From assembly GCA_021808485.1 (NCBI GenBank), contig JAKBBN010000036.1:1-33805 (forward strand): a stretch of DNA of 33,805 nucleotides, in the 5' to 3' direction. The notes under the pieces were generated by a model. It saw only the letters and a list, made by a program, of their open reading frames with translations. It did no database searches and had not been told where the DNA came from. The first letter of the stretch is position 1; each line of letters starts with the position of its first letter. The position numbers were made by a program, and so were the translations under genes. This stretch comes from Planctomycetota bacterium. GTDB taxonomy: Bacteria; Planctomycetota; Phycisphaerae; WQYP01. Positions 18,097 through 26,659 of the stretch are shown one piece after another.

Positions 18097-19365
18097 TTAC
18101 ACCGCCTCCGCAAGACTCGCTTCCAAATGCGGAAGAGGGTATCGGCCGGTAAATTCCCGCACTTCGCCGCGGATACGCGATAATGTTGACTCCTCGCCAC
18201 CGCTGGAGGCGGCGCGGTCAAACCATTCGGCCACTTGCGCCATTTCCGGTTCCCGCAGCCCGCGGGTAGTAAGGGCGGGCGTTCCCAGGCGGATGCCCGA
18301 TGTTTCCATGGCCTTGCGCGTATCAAACGGGACCATATTTTTGTTAACAATAATGCCGGCGCTTTGCAACCAGCCTTCCACCGCGGCTCCGGTGAGGCCG
18401 GAATCTTTGGTTCGCAGGTCTACCAGCATAAGGTGATTGTCGGTGCCGCCGGAAACCAACCGATAGCCGCGCCGTACCAGTTCCTCCGCCAGAGTCTGGG
18501 CATTGGAAATGATCTGCCGGCAATAGGTTTTGAAGGATGGCTGCAGCGCTTCGCCGAAGGCTGCCGCTTTGGCCGCGATAATGTGCATCAACGGCCCGCC
18601 CTGCAAGCCGGGAAACACGGCGGAATCAATTTTCTTGGCCCAATCCGCTTTGCACATGATCATGCCGCCGCGCGGGCCGCGGAGCGTTTTGTGGGTGGTG
18701 GTGGTGACAAATTCCGCATGAGGTACCGGCGAAGGGTGCAGGCCGGTGGCCACAAGTCCGGCGATGTGCGCAATATCGGCCATTTGTACCGCCCCGATTT
18801 CATGGGCAATTTCCGCAAAGGCCGGAAAATCCCAAGTGCGGGAATAGGCACTGGCGCCGGTGATAATGAGTTTCGGCTTGTGTTCAATCGCCAATTTTCG
18901 CACTTCCGCCATGTTGATGCGTTCAGTCTTCGGGTCCAGCGTGTAGTGCACCGCCTTGAACCATTTACCCGACTGATTAACCGATTTGCCGTGGGTCAGA
19001 TGACCTCCGTGGTCCAGATTCAGGCCCAGAATCGTATCCCCCGGATTCATGGCGGCCATAAAAACCGCCTGATTGGCTTGCGACCCTGAATGCGGCTGAA
19101 CATTCACGTGATCGCAACCGAACAATTGCGTAACCCGCTGTCGGGCCAGATTTTCCACCACATCCACGAACTGGCACCCACCATAGTAGCGCTTTCCGGG
19201 ATAGCCTTCCGCGTACTTATTGGTCAGCGGGCTGCCAGCTGCCGCCATCACGGCCGGTGAAACATGATTTTCGCTGGCAATAAGCTCCAAGGTGGACTCC
19301 TGCCGGTGCTGTTCGTCACAAATCGCCTGCCACAATGCGGGGTCCTGCTGCTCAATTGGATTCAT
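18097..19365 (-). CDS. glyA: Serine hydroxymethyltransferase
   Basis: This is a 422-residue PLP enzyme that converts serine and tetrahydrofolate to glycine and methylene-tetrahydrofolate, the main source of one-carbon units. The PLP-binding segment [15 protein letters not shown] carries the Schiff-base Lys226. [18 protein letters not shown] and [15 protein letters not shown] are also typical. I chose ATG at 19365 because AGGA sits seven bases upstream; an in-frame TTG at 19383 is less likely. It is the first gene of the probable - strand operon glyA, M24B peptidase, accB, accC and an exported unknown. It complements the GcvT/GcvH genes a few kb away. Confidence 0.96.
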   Translation of the reverse strand: MNPIEQQDPALWQAICDEQHRQESTLELIASENHVSPAVMAAAGSPLTNKYAEGYPGKRYYGGCQFVDVVENLARQRVTQLFGCDHVNVQPHSGSQANQAVFMAAMNPGDTILGLNLDHGGHLTHGKSVNQSGKWFKAVHYTLDPKTERINMAEVRKLAIEHKPKLIITGASAYSRTWDFPAFAEIAHEIGAVQMADIAHIAGLVATGLHPSPVPHAEFVTTTTHKTLRGPRGGMIMCKADWAKKIDSAVFPGLQGGPLMHIIAAKAAAFGEALQPSFKTYCRQIISNAQTLAEELVRRGYRLVSGGTDNHLMLVDLRTKDSGLTGAAVEGWLQSAGIIVNKNMVPFDTRKAMETSGIRLGTPALTTRGLREPEMAQVAEWFDRAASSGGEESTLSRIRGEVREFTGRYPLPHLEASLAEAV

Positions 19366-19392
19366 CGGTTTATCCTGTTGCAACGCTCTTTA

Positions 19393-19431
19393 CCGGGCCG
19401 CCAATGGCCCGGACGGTTTTCCGGTATTATA
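19393..19431 (-). promoter_or_regulatory. glyA leader: -10 box and hairpin
   Basis: On the - strand a consensus TATAAT (19431-19426) lies upstream of glyA but has no clear -35. Between it and the start is a perfect 7-bp hairpin, CCGGGCC-attggc-GGCCCGG (19412-19393), 27 bases before the start codon. The hairpin could modulate translation or be a binding site. Confidence 0.45.
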
Positions 19432-19653
19432 AAGCATTCGTCTTCAGCCCGCGACAGCAATATTTGGCGGGCCAGCAGCGTTGATAAACCAACTGAACGA
19501 TCGGCTGGATTTTTAGAAGATTACGGCACGGAATTTGCATTACGAACCATGTCGGCCGGTCCGCAGTAGTAACCTATGGTGCCGGATATGCTTTGCCGCG
19601 GCGCCACTGGTTTACAGGGATCGGGATGCCGGAAAATTTCTGGCCATTCATGA

Positions 19654-19682
19654 TTGTTTCATCCGATAAAAAGTGGTCTAAT
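19654..19682 (+). promoter_or_regulatory. Promoter of the small basic protein
   Basis: TTGTTT (19654-19659) and TCTAAT (19677-19682) are separated by exactly 17 bases. Transcription would start near 19689, about 37 bases before the ATG at 19726. Confidence 0.5.
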
Positions 19683-19725
19683 ATCCGGTGAAGCATTTTG
19701 TCCGTGTTGCAATGGAGTACGACTC

Positions 19726-19869
19726 ATGGCACATCGACGCACTTCGGGAGCGAAAGTTCGCTCGCACAAAATCGGTTTCAACAAAGGGAGCTTTTTACAC
19801 CGCAAGCAGGCGCGGCTGGAAGCCAAACGTCTGCTTTCCATGTGGCCGCGGCTTAATGCCGCGGAATAA
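19726..19869 (+). CDS. Very basic 47-residue protein of unknown function
   Basis: This short gene begins MAHRRTSGAKVRSHKIGF and ends MWPRLNAAE. Around a third of the residues are Arg, Lys or His, with no hydrophobic segment. GGAG lies eight bases before the ATG, and a 17-spaced promoter lies just upstream, so expression is likely. I do not recognise the family. Size and charge suggest an RNA- or ribosome-binding protein, which is inference only. A GC-rich hairpin (CCGCGGC-ttaat-GCCGCGG) sits over its last codons and may help end the transcript. Confidence 0.6.
   Translation: MAHRRTSGAKVRSHKIGFNKGSFLHRKQARLEAKRLLSMWPRLNAAE
19846..19864 (+). terminator. Hairpin over the end of the small basic gene
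   Basis: A perfect 7-bp stem with a 5-base loop (arms CCGCGGC and GCCGCGG) is followed by AATAATCTTTCT, a poor T-tract. A second perfect 7-bp hairpin (CTGTTTC-ctgc-GAAACAG) follows at 19934-19951. Either could end or protect the small transcript. Confidence 0.35.
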
Positions 19870-19969
19870 TCTTTCTCAGGCATATTAATGGCCTCAGACT
19901 TGCACCCATCCGCTTTATGGTGCGATACTCTTCCTGTTTCCTGCGAAACAGCAGGGGCCGGTGAGGCCA

Positions 19970-19998
19970 TTGCCCGCTGACTGAATTCGGCGGATAAT
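19970..19998 (+). promoter_or_regulatory. Promoter of the response regulator gene
   Basis: TTGCCC (19970-19975) and GATAAT (19993-19998) are separated by 17 bases, placing the transcript start near 20005 and leaving a leader of about 48 bases. Confidence 0.5.
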
Positions 19999-20052
19999 CT
20001 TGGCGTGTCTGGTGAAAACCAGCAGATTGTCCGCCTGATTCAGGAGCGATCC

Positions 20053-20547
20053 ATGACCACCGGTCCTTCCAGTCACGACACGCATCTTCCCCGCAGCACC
20101 GTGCTGGTGGTTGACGATAATCCGCAGAACGTGGAACTTATTCAGGCTTATCTGGAAACACTGGATTGCGTCACCCACGTGGCGGTTGATGGTCTTGATG
20201 CCTTGGCCAAGGTCCCGCAGGTTTCACCGGATCTGATCCTGCTGGATATCATGATGCCCAAGTTGAGCGGCTTTGAAGTATGCCGTCGGCTTAAGGCCGA
20301 CCCCAAAACACGGGATATTCCAATCCTTATGGTCACCGCGCTCAATGAACTTGGAGATATTGAACGCGGCGTGGAAAGCGGGACGGATGATTTTTTAACC
20401 AAGCCGATTAACAAACTTGAGCTTCTTACACGGGTGAAAAGCCTTCTGCGGGTTCGCCACCTGAAAGGGCAGTTGGAACGGACGCTGGCCTATCTATCGG
20501 ACATGGAGTCCGTGGAGAATCAGCGTTCCGGCCGCGGCCAAAATTAA
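20053..20547 (+). CDS. Response regulator, receiver domain with short C-terminal tail
   Basis: This is a 164-residue protein made almost wholly of a CheY-like receiver domain (about 16-135). The acidic pair Asp21-Asp22 (VVDDNP), the phosphoacceptor Asp65 (LLDIMMPK), Thr95 (MVTALN) and Lys117 (TKPIN) are all present, so it should be phosphorylatable. The sequence is closest to PleD-type receivers, but no GGDEF or DNA-binding domain follows, only about 25 polar residues. I chose ATG at 20053 because AGGAG lies six bases upstream; GTG at 20005 would coincide with the predicted transcript start. No histidine kinase lies nearby, so its partner is unknown. Confidence 0.93.
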   Translation: MTTGPSSHDTHLPRSTVLVVDDNPQNVELIQAYLETLDCVTHVAVDGLDALAKVPQVSPDLILLDIMMPKLSGFEVCRRLKADPKTRDIPILMVTALNELGDIERGVESGTDDFLTKPINKLELLTRVKSLLRVRHLKGQLERTLAYLSDMESVENQRSGRGQN

Positions 20548-20996
20548 GAGCGTTGCCGGTGTGCGATGCGGCGCCTGGGGCATGGGCGAAAGGGCGGGTT
20601 GTTTATGGTGTTCTCGTCGCCCATCGGTGGGGAAAATTAATCACTTGCGGCGGCCGCGGCAAGCCTTGCGCATCTAACACAACCGTATCGGCAAACGATC
20701 ATGATGTGTCACCGTCGTAGTTGAACATATATCCGTTCCAGCCGACACGTGCCCGCCATATGTCTGTAAACGCCTGCAGCCGCGCTGGGGCGAAAGCGGA
20801 CCGCGGGTGCGGTAATTATTCCCTTATGCCCGCCGCCGGATATTCATCCGGTCGTGGAAGCCGCCCTTTGCCGCGTGAAATGAAGATCCGCGGGATGGCT
20901 TTCCTGCCGCTGTCACCGCATGGATATAGTCCCGCCTTTGCCACAATGTGTCCCTTTGACTATGCTTTTCCCTTTGGCACAGCCGAAGGATACTTT
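20548..20996. other. 449-base region before gcvT
   Basis: The gcvT reading frame stays open back to 20721 but has no ribosome site and no family similarity there, so I take it as leader. An 8-bp inverted repeat (ATGGGCGA / TCGCCCAT, 27-base loop) at 20582-20624 may end the response regulator transcript. I looked for a glycine riboswitch and could not identify its conserved core. Confidence 0.35.
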
Positions 20997-22112
20997 GTGA
21001 GCGAACAAAAAAAAACGTTGAGAACCCCGTTTTATGATCTGCACATTCAAACCGGCGCAAAAATGGTCGATTTCGCCGGCTGGGAGATGCCGCTACTTTA
21101 CCGCGGAATAATCCCGGAGCATCAACAGACGCGCAGTGCCGCATCCGTATTCGACGTTTCCCACATGGGGCGGCTGGAGTTCCGCGGAGATGGCGCCGTC
21201 GATTTTCTGGAGCATGTGCTGACGCGAAAAATCCGCAATGCCGCAGTCGGTCAGTCGCTTTACAGCCTGGTTTGCCATGACCGCGGCGGAATTCTGGATG
21301 ATGTCATTGTGTCACGTTATGAAAAGCACTGGTTGATGGTGTGCAATGCCTCCAACCGTGAAAAGTTGCTCGCCTGGTTTTCCCGCCACACTGCCGGTTA
21401 TGCGGTAACGATTAAAGATGAGACCATGAACACGGCGATGGTGGCCGTCCAGGGGCCGAAGGTCATTGGACTGCTGGACGAGCTGTTGCCGGAACCGGTA
21501 TCGGACCTCAAGCGTTACCACTTCAAGGTGCAGCGCTACCTGTTTTTTTCGTTCACCGTGTTTCGCAGCGGTTACACCGGGGAAGACGGCGTGGAAATTA
21601 TCTGCGGCACCAAGGCCGCGCAAATGGGAATGGGATTCCTGTTCAAACAGGGGAAAATTCCAGCGGAAGTGCCGATGCAGCCTGCCGGCCTGGGCTGCCG
21701 CGATACCCTGCGGCTGGAAGCCGGCATGCCGCTGTACGGCCATGAGCTGGATGAAAGCCGCGATCCCATATCCGCGGGGTTAAGCTGGGCCGTCGCGGCG
21801 GATAAAGCCTTTGTCGGGTCGGATGCGATCGCCCGTATTCGCGCGGAGGGGCCTTCGCAGAAGCTTGTCGGCCTGCTGGTGGATGGGCCGCGTACGCCGC
21901 GTCAGGGAATGGCGGTGCTGAGCGGCGGCAAGCCGGCGGGGGTGGTAACCAGCGGAACGGCCGGTCCCACGCTGGGGCGGACAATTGCCATGGCTTATGT
22001 GGATGCGCCGCAGGCCGCGGCAGGTACCGAACTGGCCGTGGATTTGCGTGGGGCCGCCACGCGGGCCGTGGTGTCACCGCTGCCGTTTTACCGCCGTACG
22101 GCTGCATCGTGA
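20997..22112 (+). CDS. gcvT: Aminomethyltransferase, glycine cleavage system T protein
   Basis: This 371-residue enzyme takes the aminomethyl group from lipoyl-GcvH and passes it to tetrahydrofolate, releasing ammonia and forming methylene-tetrahydrofolate. The N-terminal LRTPFYDLHIQTGAKMVDFA, then SVFDVSHMGRLEF, RSGYTGEDGVEI and LGCRDTLRLEAGMPLYGHEL, are classic GcvT motifs. The C-terminal barrel includes GVVTSGTAGPTLGRTIAMAY. The GTG at 20997 follows AGGA by six bases and begins where the family begins. gcvH follows 165 bases later. The P-protein genes are not in the window. Confidence 0.95.
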   Translation: MSEQKKTLRTPFYDLHIQTGAKMVDFAGWEMPLLYRGIIPEHQQTRSAASVFDVSHMGRLEFRGDGAVDFLEHVLTRKIRNAAVGQSLYSLVCHDRGGILDDVIVSRYEKHWLMVCNASNREKLLAWFSRHTAGYAVTIKDETMNTAMVAVQGPKVIGLLDELLPEPVSDLKRYHFKVQRYLFFSFTVFRSGYTGEDGVEIICGTKAAQMGMGFLFKQGKIPAEVPMQPAGLGCRDTLRLEAGMPLYGHELDESRDPISAGLSWAVAADKAFVGSDAIARIRAEGPSQKLVGLLVDGPRTPRQGMAVLSGGKPAGVVTSGTAGPTLGRTIAMAYVDAPQAAAGTELAVDLRGAATRAVVSPLPFYRRTAAS

Positions 22113-22277
22113 TGCGATGTTTTATTGCGCTTTAAATCCGGAGTTTCCGCCGCGGGATTTTGGGTTTATGATCTCCATGCCGCCATCGGAAATAGCGTCA
22201 TCAATGGCGGCGGTGTTTTTGCGCCGGCGTGTAAAATCTTAATACCGTCGCGCTCAGTATGTGAACGGAAGAATAGC

Positions 22278-22655
22278 ATGGCAACTCCTTCGGATCGTTT
22301 TTACACAAGCACGCATGAATGGATTAAGCCGCAAGGCGACAGCGTGGTGGTGGGCATCAGTAAATTTGCCGTGGATGAATTGACCGATGTCACCTATGTG
22401 GAAATGCCGGCGATCGGACGGAAACTCGTCGCAGGCAAGGCTTTTGGCGAAGTGGAATCCGTAAAGGCCACCAGTGAGATATATGCCCCCGTGGATGGCG
22501 AAGTTATCGAGGTGAACCAGGCGGTGAAGGATGACCCTTCTTTGCTTAATCAAGACCCTTACGATCGCGGCTGGTTGATCAAAATGCGGACGGCGGCAAC
22601 CGATTTTTCGTCCTTCCTGACCGCGGAAAAGTATGACGCCGCGCACCCCCATTAA
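22278..22655 (+). CDS. gcvH: Glycine cleavage system H protein
   Basis: This 125-residue lipoyl carrier shuttles the aminomethyl intermediate from GcvP to GcvT and passes electrons to lipoamide dehydrogenase. The lipoyl site is Lys63 in GEVESVKATSEIYAPV, which matches the family closely. TSTHEWIK near the N-terminus and DPYDRGWLIKM near the C-terminus also fit. The upstream in-frame extension has no family similarity, so I start at 22278, although only a weak GGAA site precedes it. It is paired with gcvT. Confidence 0.96.
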   Translation: MATPSDRFYTSTHEWIKPQGDSVVVGISKFAVDELTDVTYVEMPAIGRKLVAGKAFGEVESVKATSEIYAPVDGEVIEVNQAVKDDPSLLNQDPYDRGWLIKMRTAATDFSSFLTAEKYDAAHPH

Positions 22656-22708
22656 TGCAATGGCCTGTTTCCCGGCATTGCTGAATATCCGCGGCAATGT
22701 CCACCCGT

Positions 22709-23521
22709 TTACAGTGCCGCCGCTTTCCGCCGCACATGCTTTCGCGGGGGAATTTGTGTCTCCAGTTCCGCCGCTGGAATGTGCAGTGCCGCGGCAATCA
22801 GCCGGAGCGTTTCTTTTTGCGGAGTGCGGATTTCACCGCGCTCAATGCGGGCGACCGTCTTAATGTCAACGCCCGGGATATCTTCCCGGCGCAGGCGGCG
22901 GGCCAGTCGCAAATGCCGGATCCGTTCGCCAGGATGTGCGGATTGTTTCCACTGCTGTCGGCGGCGGGCCCGGCGAAATATCGGATCATGGGTTTGAATA
23001 ACATTTAAAAGATCATATGTGCCGCCCGGGAGTTGCAATTGCGTTCCGGGCGGCAGCACCACCGGGCCGGCATCGCCGGCAGGGGGCGGGGAGATCGTTT
23101 CCAGCGGCAGCGTCAACACGGAAAGATCGCCGCGGATAAGAGTTACGAGCCTTGCGGTGCGGTCAAATACCAGGCCGATGGCTACAGCGGCGTCCGCCTT
23201 TCGCAGCTGTTCGCCAAGCTGCGCACCATGGCACCATGCACTATCCGCGGAATAGTAGACCACGCGTCGAAAGCAGCTCTGTACGCCCGCCAGCAGTTCC
23301 ACCGGCGGTAAAAATGGAATGAGCAGCGAACCTACCTGCCGCCGCGCCTTGCATCCGGCGATCGCCATCGCCGCAAGCACATCCTTATTCAACGCAATAG
23401 AAATGCTTCGCCATGAGTTGGCGGCAATCGTGGCGATTGCCTGCGCCGGGACGGAAACCACGGTCACCTGCGGGCCGTCCGGGCCGGCCGAATTACGGGG
23501 TTTATGCGGGGCCGTTGCCAT
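22709..23521 (-). CDS. XRE-type helix-turn-helix protein with unassigned N-terminal domain
   Basis: This is a 270-residue protein. A C-terminal XRE/Cro-type helix-turn-helix (about 198-252: GERIRHLRLARRL through TVARIERGEIRTP and LRLIAAALHIPAAEL) follows a 180-residue N-terminal part I cannot assign. That part has alternating hydrophobic strands (ATIAANSWRSISIALNKDVL, AVAIGLVFDRTARLVTLI) and may be a ligand or sensor domain. A DNA-binding domain at the C-terminus is less common in XRE proteins. It is divergent from the ACT-domain gene across 142 bases containing an inverted repeat, so it may control that gene and itself. TATACT lies six bases before its start, so its mRNA may be leaderless. 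Confidence 0.75.
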   Translation of the reverse strand: MATAPHKPRNSAGPDGPQVTVVSVPAQAIATIAANSWRSISIALNKDVLAAMAIAGCKARRQVGSLLIPFLPPVELLAGVQSCFRRVVYYSADSAWCHGAQLGEQLRKADAAVAIGLVFDRTARLVTLIRGDLSVLTLPLETISPPPAGDAGPVVLPPGTQLQLPGGTYDLLNVIQTHDPIFRRARRRQQWKQSAHPGERIRHLRLARRLRREDIPGVDIKTVARIERGEIRTPQKETLRLIAAALHIPAAELETQIPPRKHVRRKAAAL

Positions 23522-23590
23522 GAATACAGTATAACCGCGGTGGTTTATGCCGGCGATTGAAAGTTTTATACACGCTGGTTGCGGGTTATA

Positions 23591-23615
23591 CCGTTCCCGA
23601 ACAGCACGGGAACGG
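23591..23615. promoter_or_regulatory. 8-bp inverted repeat between divergent genes, candidate operator
   Basis: Perfect arms CCGTTCCC and GGGAACGG with a 9-base spacer lie between the XRE-type regulator and the ACT-domain gene. The repeat could be an operator for either direction, or a hairpin in the ACT gene leader. Confidence 0.45.
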
Positions 23616-23663
23616 CTGCTATTCTCCCTTATGCAATTTCCCGGTTTGTGTTACCATAAATCA

Positions 23664-24143
23664 ATGGCTCAGACACGCGAAAGACCCCTGACCAAGCGCG
23701 GCCGCGAAACACCCTGCATTCGGCAAGTCTCTGTTTTTGTTGAAAATCGGGTTGGTACGCTGGCCGGCCTGATGGCCTTGTTTCACGATTCCGGCATCCG
23801 GACGCTGGCGCTGACGGTCATTCAAGGGTTTGATTGCGCCATTCTTCGCTTCATTTTTAATGATACGGATATTGCCCTGCGGATTCTCACGCAAAGCGAT
23901 TTTAATTACACCATCTGTGAGCTTGGCGCTGTGGAAGTTTCCGCGGATTCACATGGCGATGGCCTGGGCAGTGTTTGCCAGGCTCTGCTGAGCGCGGAAA
24001 TCGACATTCATTATGTTTATGCGCTGATTTCACGTCCGGACCGCCGCCCGGGCGTTGTGATTCATGTGGACAACGCTGAACTTGCCAGCATGGTGCTGGC
24101 GGAAGAACACTTTACACTTCTGGATGAAAACGACCTGAAATAG
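23664..24143 (+). CDS. Tandem ACT-domain protein
   Basis: This is a 159-residue protein that appears to be two ACT domains in tandem (about 20-85 and 88-155). The first opens with RQVSVFVENRVGTLAGLMALF, the typical strand-helix start of ACT domains that bind amino acids. The second has HYVYALISRPDRRPGVVIHV. Small stand-alone ACT proteins act as amino-acid sensors or as regulatory subunits, and are often annotated loosely as acetolactate synthase related. No enzyme partner is adjacent. There is no ribosome site before the ATG, and TACCAT lies six bases upstream like a -10, which suggests a leaderless mRNA. The family call is good; the ligand is unknown. Confidence 0.85.
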   Translation: MAQTRERPLTKRGRETPCIRQVSVFVENRVGTLAGLMALFHDSGIRTLALTVIQGFDCAILRFIFNDTDIALRILTQSDFNYTICELGAVEVSADSHGDGLGSVCQALLSAEIDIHYVYALISRPDRRPGVVIHVDNAELASMVLAEEHFTLLDENDLK

Positions 24144-24332
24144 GGCGGAACGGCCGGTTGAACGGGGCTTGCGGCCAATGGCCTTGACGCTTCGATCGGG
24201 CGGAGTGGCGGCGTCGCCGCGGAACGATTACCATAGTTGTTGTAACACGATGATTTTGGACTGGGGTCATTTCAGCCCGAAGTGATTGTCGTTGCCAACA
24301 AGCTGTCTTTCGCTGGTAAAGGGGAACGTGTC

Positions 24333-26624
24333 ATGAAATTTATCAAACCGGTCGGAATTTCGGCGGTCGTGGCGATCATGGCGGTTACTACAGTATTTTC
24401 CGGCGTCACCCACGCCCGGACAATCGCGGGCCGGGTGCCCCCGGATCCAATGGTTTATATCGGTTGGAACGGCCCGCCAAGCCGCTGGGCCGGTTATCCG
24501 CATTCGCGGTTTAAGGATTTTCTTGACCACAGCCGCCTTTCCGAACTGTTCACCCGGGATCTGCCGGAAATCCTCAGGATGGTCGAGCCTAAGCATCCGC
24601 ATACGGCGCGGATTCTGGCGGAGTCGCTGATCAATGTGAATTTGTTTTTTCAGCACCCGTTCGCCCTGTATATCAGCCGTTTTTCCCTGCCGAATGCCGC
24701 AGCGGCCCAACCCGCAACACCGTCGCACATTGAACTGATCATGCGTGCGGGCAAGTCCCGGGCGTTGGCCATGGCGTTGTTCAAAAAAATCGCCGATGCG
24801 TTCAATCATTTGGCTGGGGGGGCGCCCGCAGCTTATCGAATGCGTGTCGGGCGCTTCGGCAATTTGGTTTATTTGACCAACGGTCTGACGCCGAGCATGA
24901 AGGAATTGCTTCATCTGGACGTTGGCGCCGTGCCTCCGCGTTCATTTATGCAGTCGGTGGCATACCAGCAGGCGCTGGCCCAAACGCAAACCCATCCGGC
25001 TCTGATGATATATGTGGACCTGCAAACCATCGTCAGGGGACTTAATTTCGGATTGACGCTTGCACCGTCCACTCACGAGGGCGGCAAGGCCGTTGTCAAG
25101 TTTCTGGAAAAAAGCTTTCATGTTGGCAGGTTGACGTCCTTGGTTATGACGGCGGGTATCGTCGGCCGGCGATTCACCCGTAACGTTTTCATCGGGGGGG
25201 CGGGTGGACAACAATCGCCGCAGGGGCAAAAATCGGTTGAGCGGATGCTGCGGCTGGTACCGCGCACCTGTGACAATTTTGCGATTGATTCGCTGGACAT
25301 AAAAGCCTTGATGGATCTGGTGGCACACGCCGTTCACCTTACGGACGGCGGGGCACAGTTCGATCAGGGATTGGCGATGATTAAAGCCTCCACCGGGCTG
25401 GATGTTCGCAAAGATGTGATTAATACCTTCGGCGGCCATTGGCTGATTTATCAATCTCCATACATTCCACTGGCGGGAAACAATGGATTGGTGGTGGTCA
25501 ATACGCTTCGCCATCCGCGGCGACTGGCGCAAAGTTTTGTAACTCTTACCCCCATGCTTCTTGTGGCGGCCAACGCGGAGGCGCACCGCGTTAACCCCGC
25601 CGCGCCTCCTTTGCGGCTGTCGCATGTCCGGGTTGGGAAAAACATTGTTTATTATCTCACCGCATCTCCCTTGCTGGTACCAAGCTGGTGTATTACGCCA
25701 CACCATTTTTATTTTGCTCTTCTGCCCCGTGCCATCCAGATGGCGATGGAGCACAAACCGGGCGAAAACTCAATTGTAAAGTCCGTAAAATTCCAGTCTG
25801 TGATGCGGCGGCTCCATGCCGCCGGCGTCGCGGATTCCATCAGTTATTGTGATGAGCCGGCAATGGCCCCCGCCGCTTACACGGAAATTCTGCTTGTCGA
25901 AAAAATGCTGCCTCTGCTGACCGGTATCAGTCTGCATCCCCCGCTGTCAGCGCTGCTGCCGCGGCTAAGCCGGGTGCGTAAGCTGCTGACGCCGTCCGGC
26001 ACCGTCAGCTGGTCGGACGGTCAGGGATACCATTTCCGATATATGTCGGCATTTCCCGGCAGCAGTTTGTTTGCTCCCCAATCCGTTTCTTCGATGAATC
26101 CGGTGATTGTCGGTCCCATGACCGCGGCGATGGCAACGGCGATCGTGCGTCCGACCATGGCGGCGGCAAAGAAGGATTCCAATAAACTCCAAGCGGAGCT
26201 AAATGAACATAAGATAATCAATTGGTGCGTGGACTATGCCGGCGATCACCAAGGCCGGTTGCCGTCCAGCGCCGGCGCCATTGTCAGCATGCACAAGAAA
26301 CCGGCAATCTGGATCGCACCCGGTTCCGGCACCATGCCGCTGACAGTTGATCAAATCAACAACACTTCGGCGGCCAAGCTGAATACCCTGCTGGCGCAGC
26401 ACAGCGACTTTGTATATGCAGGCGATGGTGTGGCTCTCAACAGCATTCCGGATCCGGTGCATTTTATCCTGGTTTATGAGCCGCACCCGCCGGCGGGTCT
26501 GATATGCGCGGTCGGTTTTGCGGATGGGCACGTGAGCACCATGACGGAACCCGCGCTCCGCAGCCGGATACGGCAAAACAATGCCGTTCGCCGGAAAATG
26601 CACCTTCCGGTGCTTCAACCCTGA
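24333..26624 (+). CDS. Large exported protein with pseudopilin-type C-terminal domain
   Basis: This is a 763-residue protein with a Sec signal (hydrophobic about 6-24, cut near THA). The long middle part (about 35-600) has the look of planctomycete DUF3352-like exported proteins: repeated helices, LIMRAGKSRALAMALFKKIA, and a domain duplicated in outline. From about residue 616 the sequence changes to a pseudopilin (DUF1559-like) globular tail: HKIINWCVDYAGDHQGRLP, then DFVYAGDG, ILVYEPH and FADGHV at about 729-734. The N-terminal pilin helix is missing. The start at 24333 follows a weak AAGGGGA. It converges with the CBS gene, with only 35 bases between the stops. The function is unknown. Confidence 0.8.
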   Translation: MKFIKPVGISAVVAIMAVTTVFSGVTHARTIAGRVPPDPMVYIGWNGPPSRWAGYPHSRFKDFLDHSRLSELFTRDLPEILRMVEPKHPHTARILAESLINVNLFFQHPFALYISRFSLPNAAAAQPATPSHIELIMRAGKSRALAMALFKKIADAFNHLAGGAPAAYRMRVGRFGNLVYLTNGLTPSMKELLHLDVGAVPPRSFMQSVAYQQALAQTQTHPALMIYVDLQTIVRGLNFGLTLAPSTHEGGKAVVKFLEKSFHVGRLTSLVMTAGIVGRRFTRNVFIGGAGGQQSPQGQKSVERMLRLVPRTCDNFAIDSLDIKALMDLVAHAVHLTDGGAQFDQGLAMIKASTGLDVRKDVINTFGGHWLIYQSPYIPLAGNNGLVVVNTLRHPRRLAQSFVTLTPMLLVAANAEAHRVNPAAPPLRLSHVRVGKNIVYYLTASPLLVPSWCITPHHFYFALLPRAIQMAMEHKPGENSIVKSVKFQSVMRRLHAAGVADSISYCDEPAMAPAAYTEILLVEKMLPLLTGISLHPPLSALLPRLSRVRKLLTPSGTVSWSDGQGYHFRYMSAFPGSSLFAPQSVSSMNPVIVGPMTAAMATAIVRPTMAAAKKDSNKLQAELNEHKIINWCVDYAGDHQGRLPSSAGAIVSMHKKPAIWIAPGSGTMPLTVDQINNTSAAKLNTLLAQHSDFVYAGDGVALNSIPDPVHFILVYEPHPPAGLICAVGFADGHVSTMTEPALRSRIRQNNAVRRKMHLPVLQP

Positions 26625-26659
26625 TCACGTGGAATTGCGGTCGCCGGATACGGTTGGGA

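Noticed and set aside
20721-20996. 92-codon N-terminal extension of gcvT
   Set aside because: It has no GcvT similarity, and a well-placed AGGA supports the GTG at 20997.
20625-20996. Possible glycine riboswitch before gcvT
   Set aside because: I could not find the conserved tandem aptamer core; only generic GC-rich hairpins are present.
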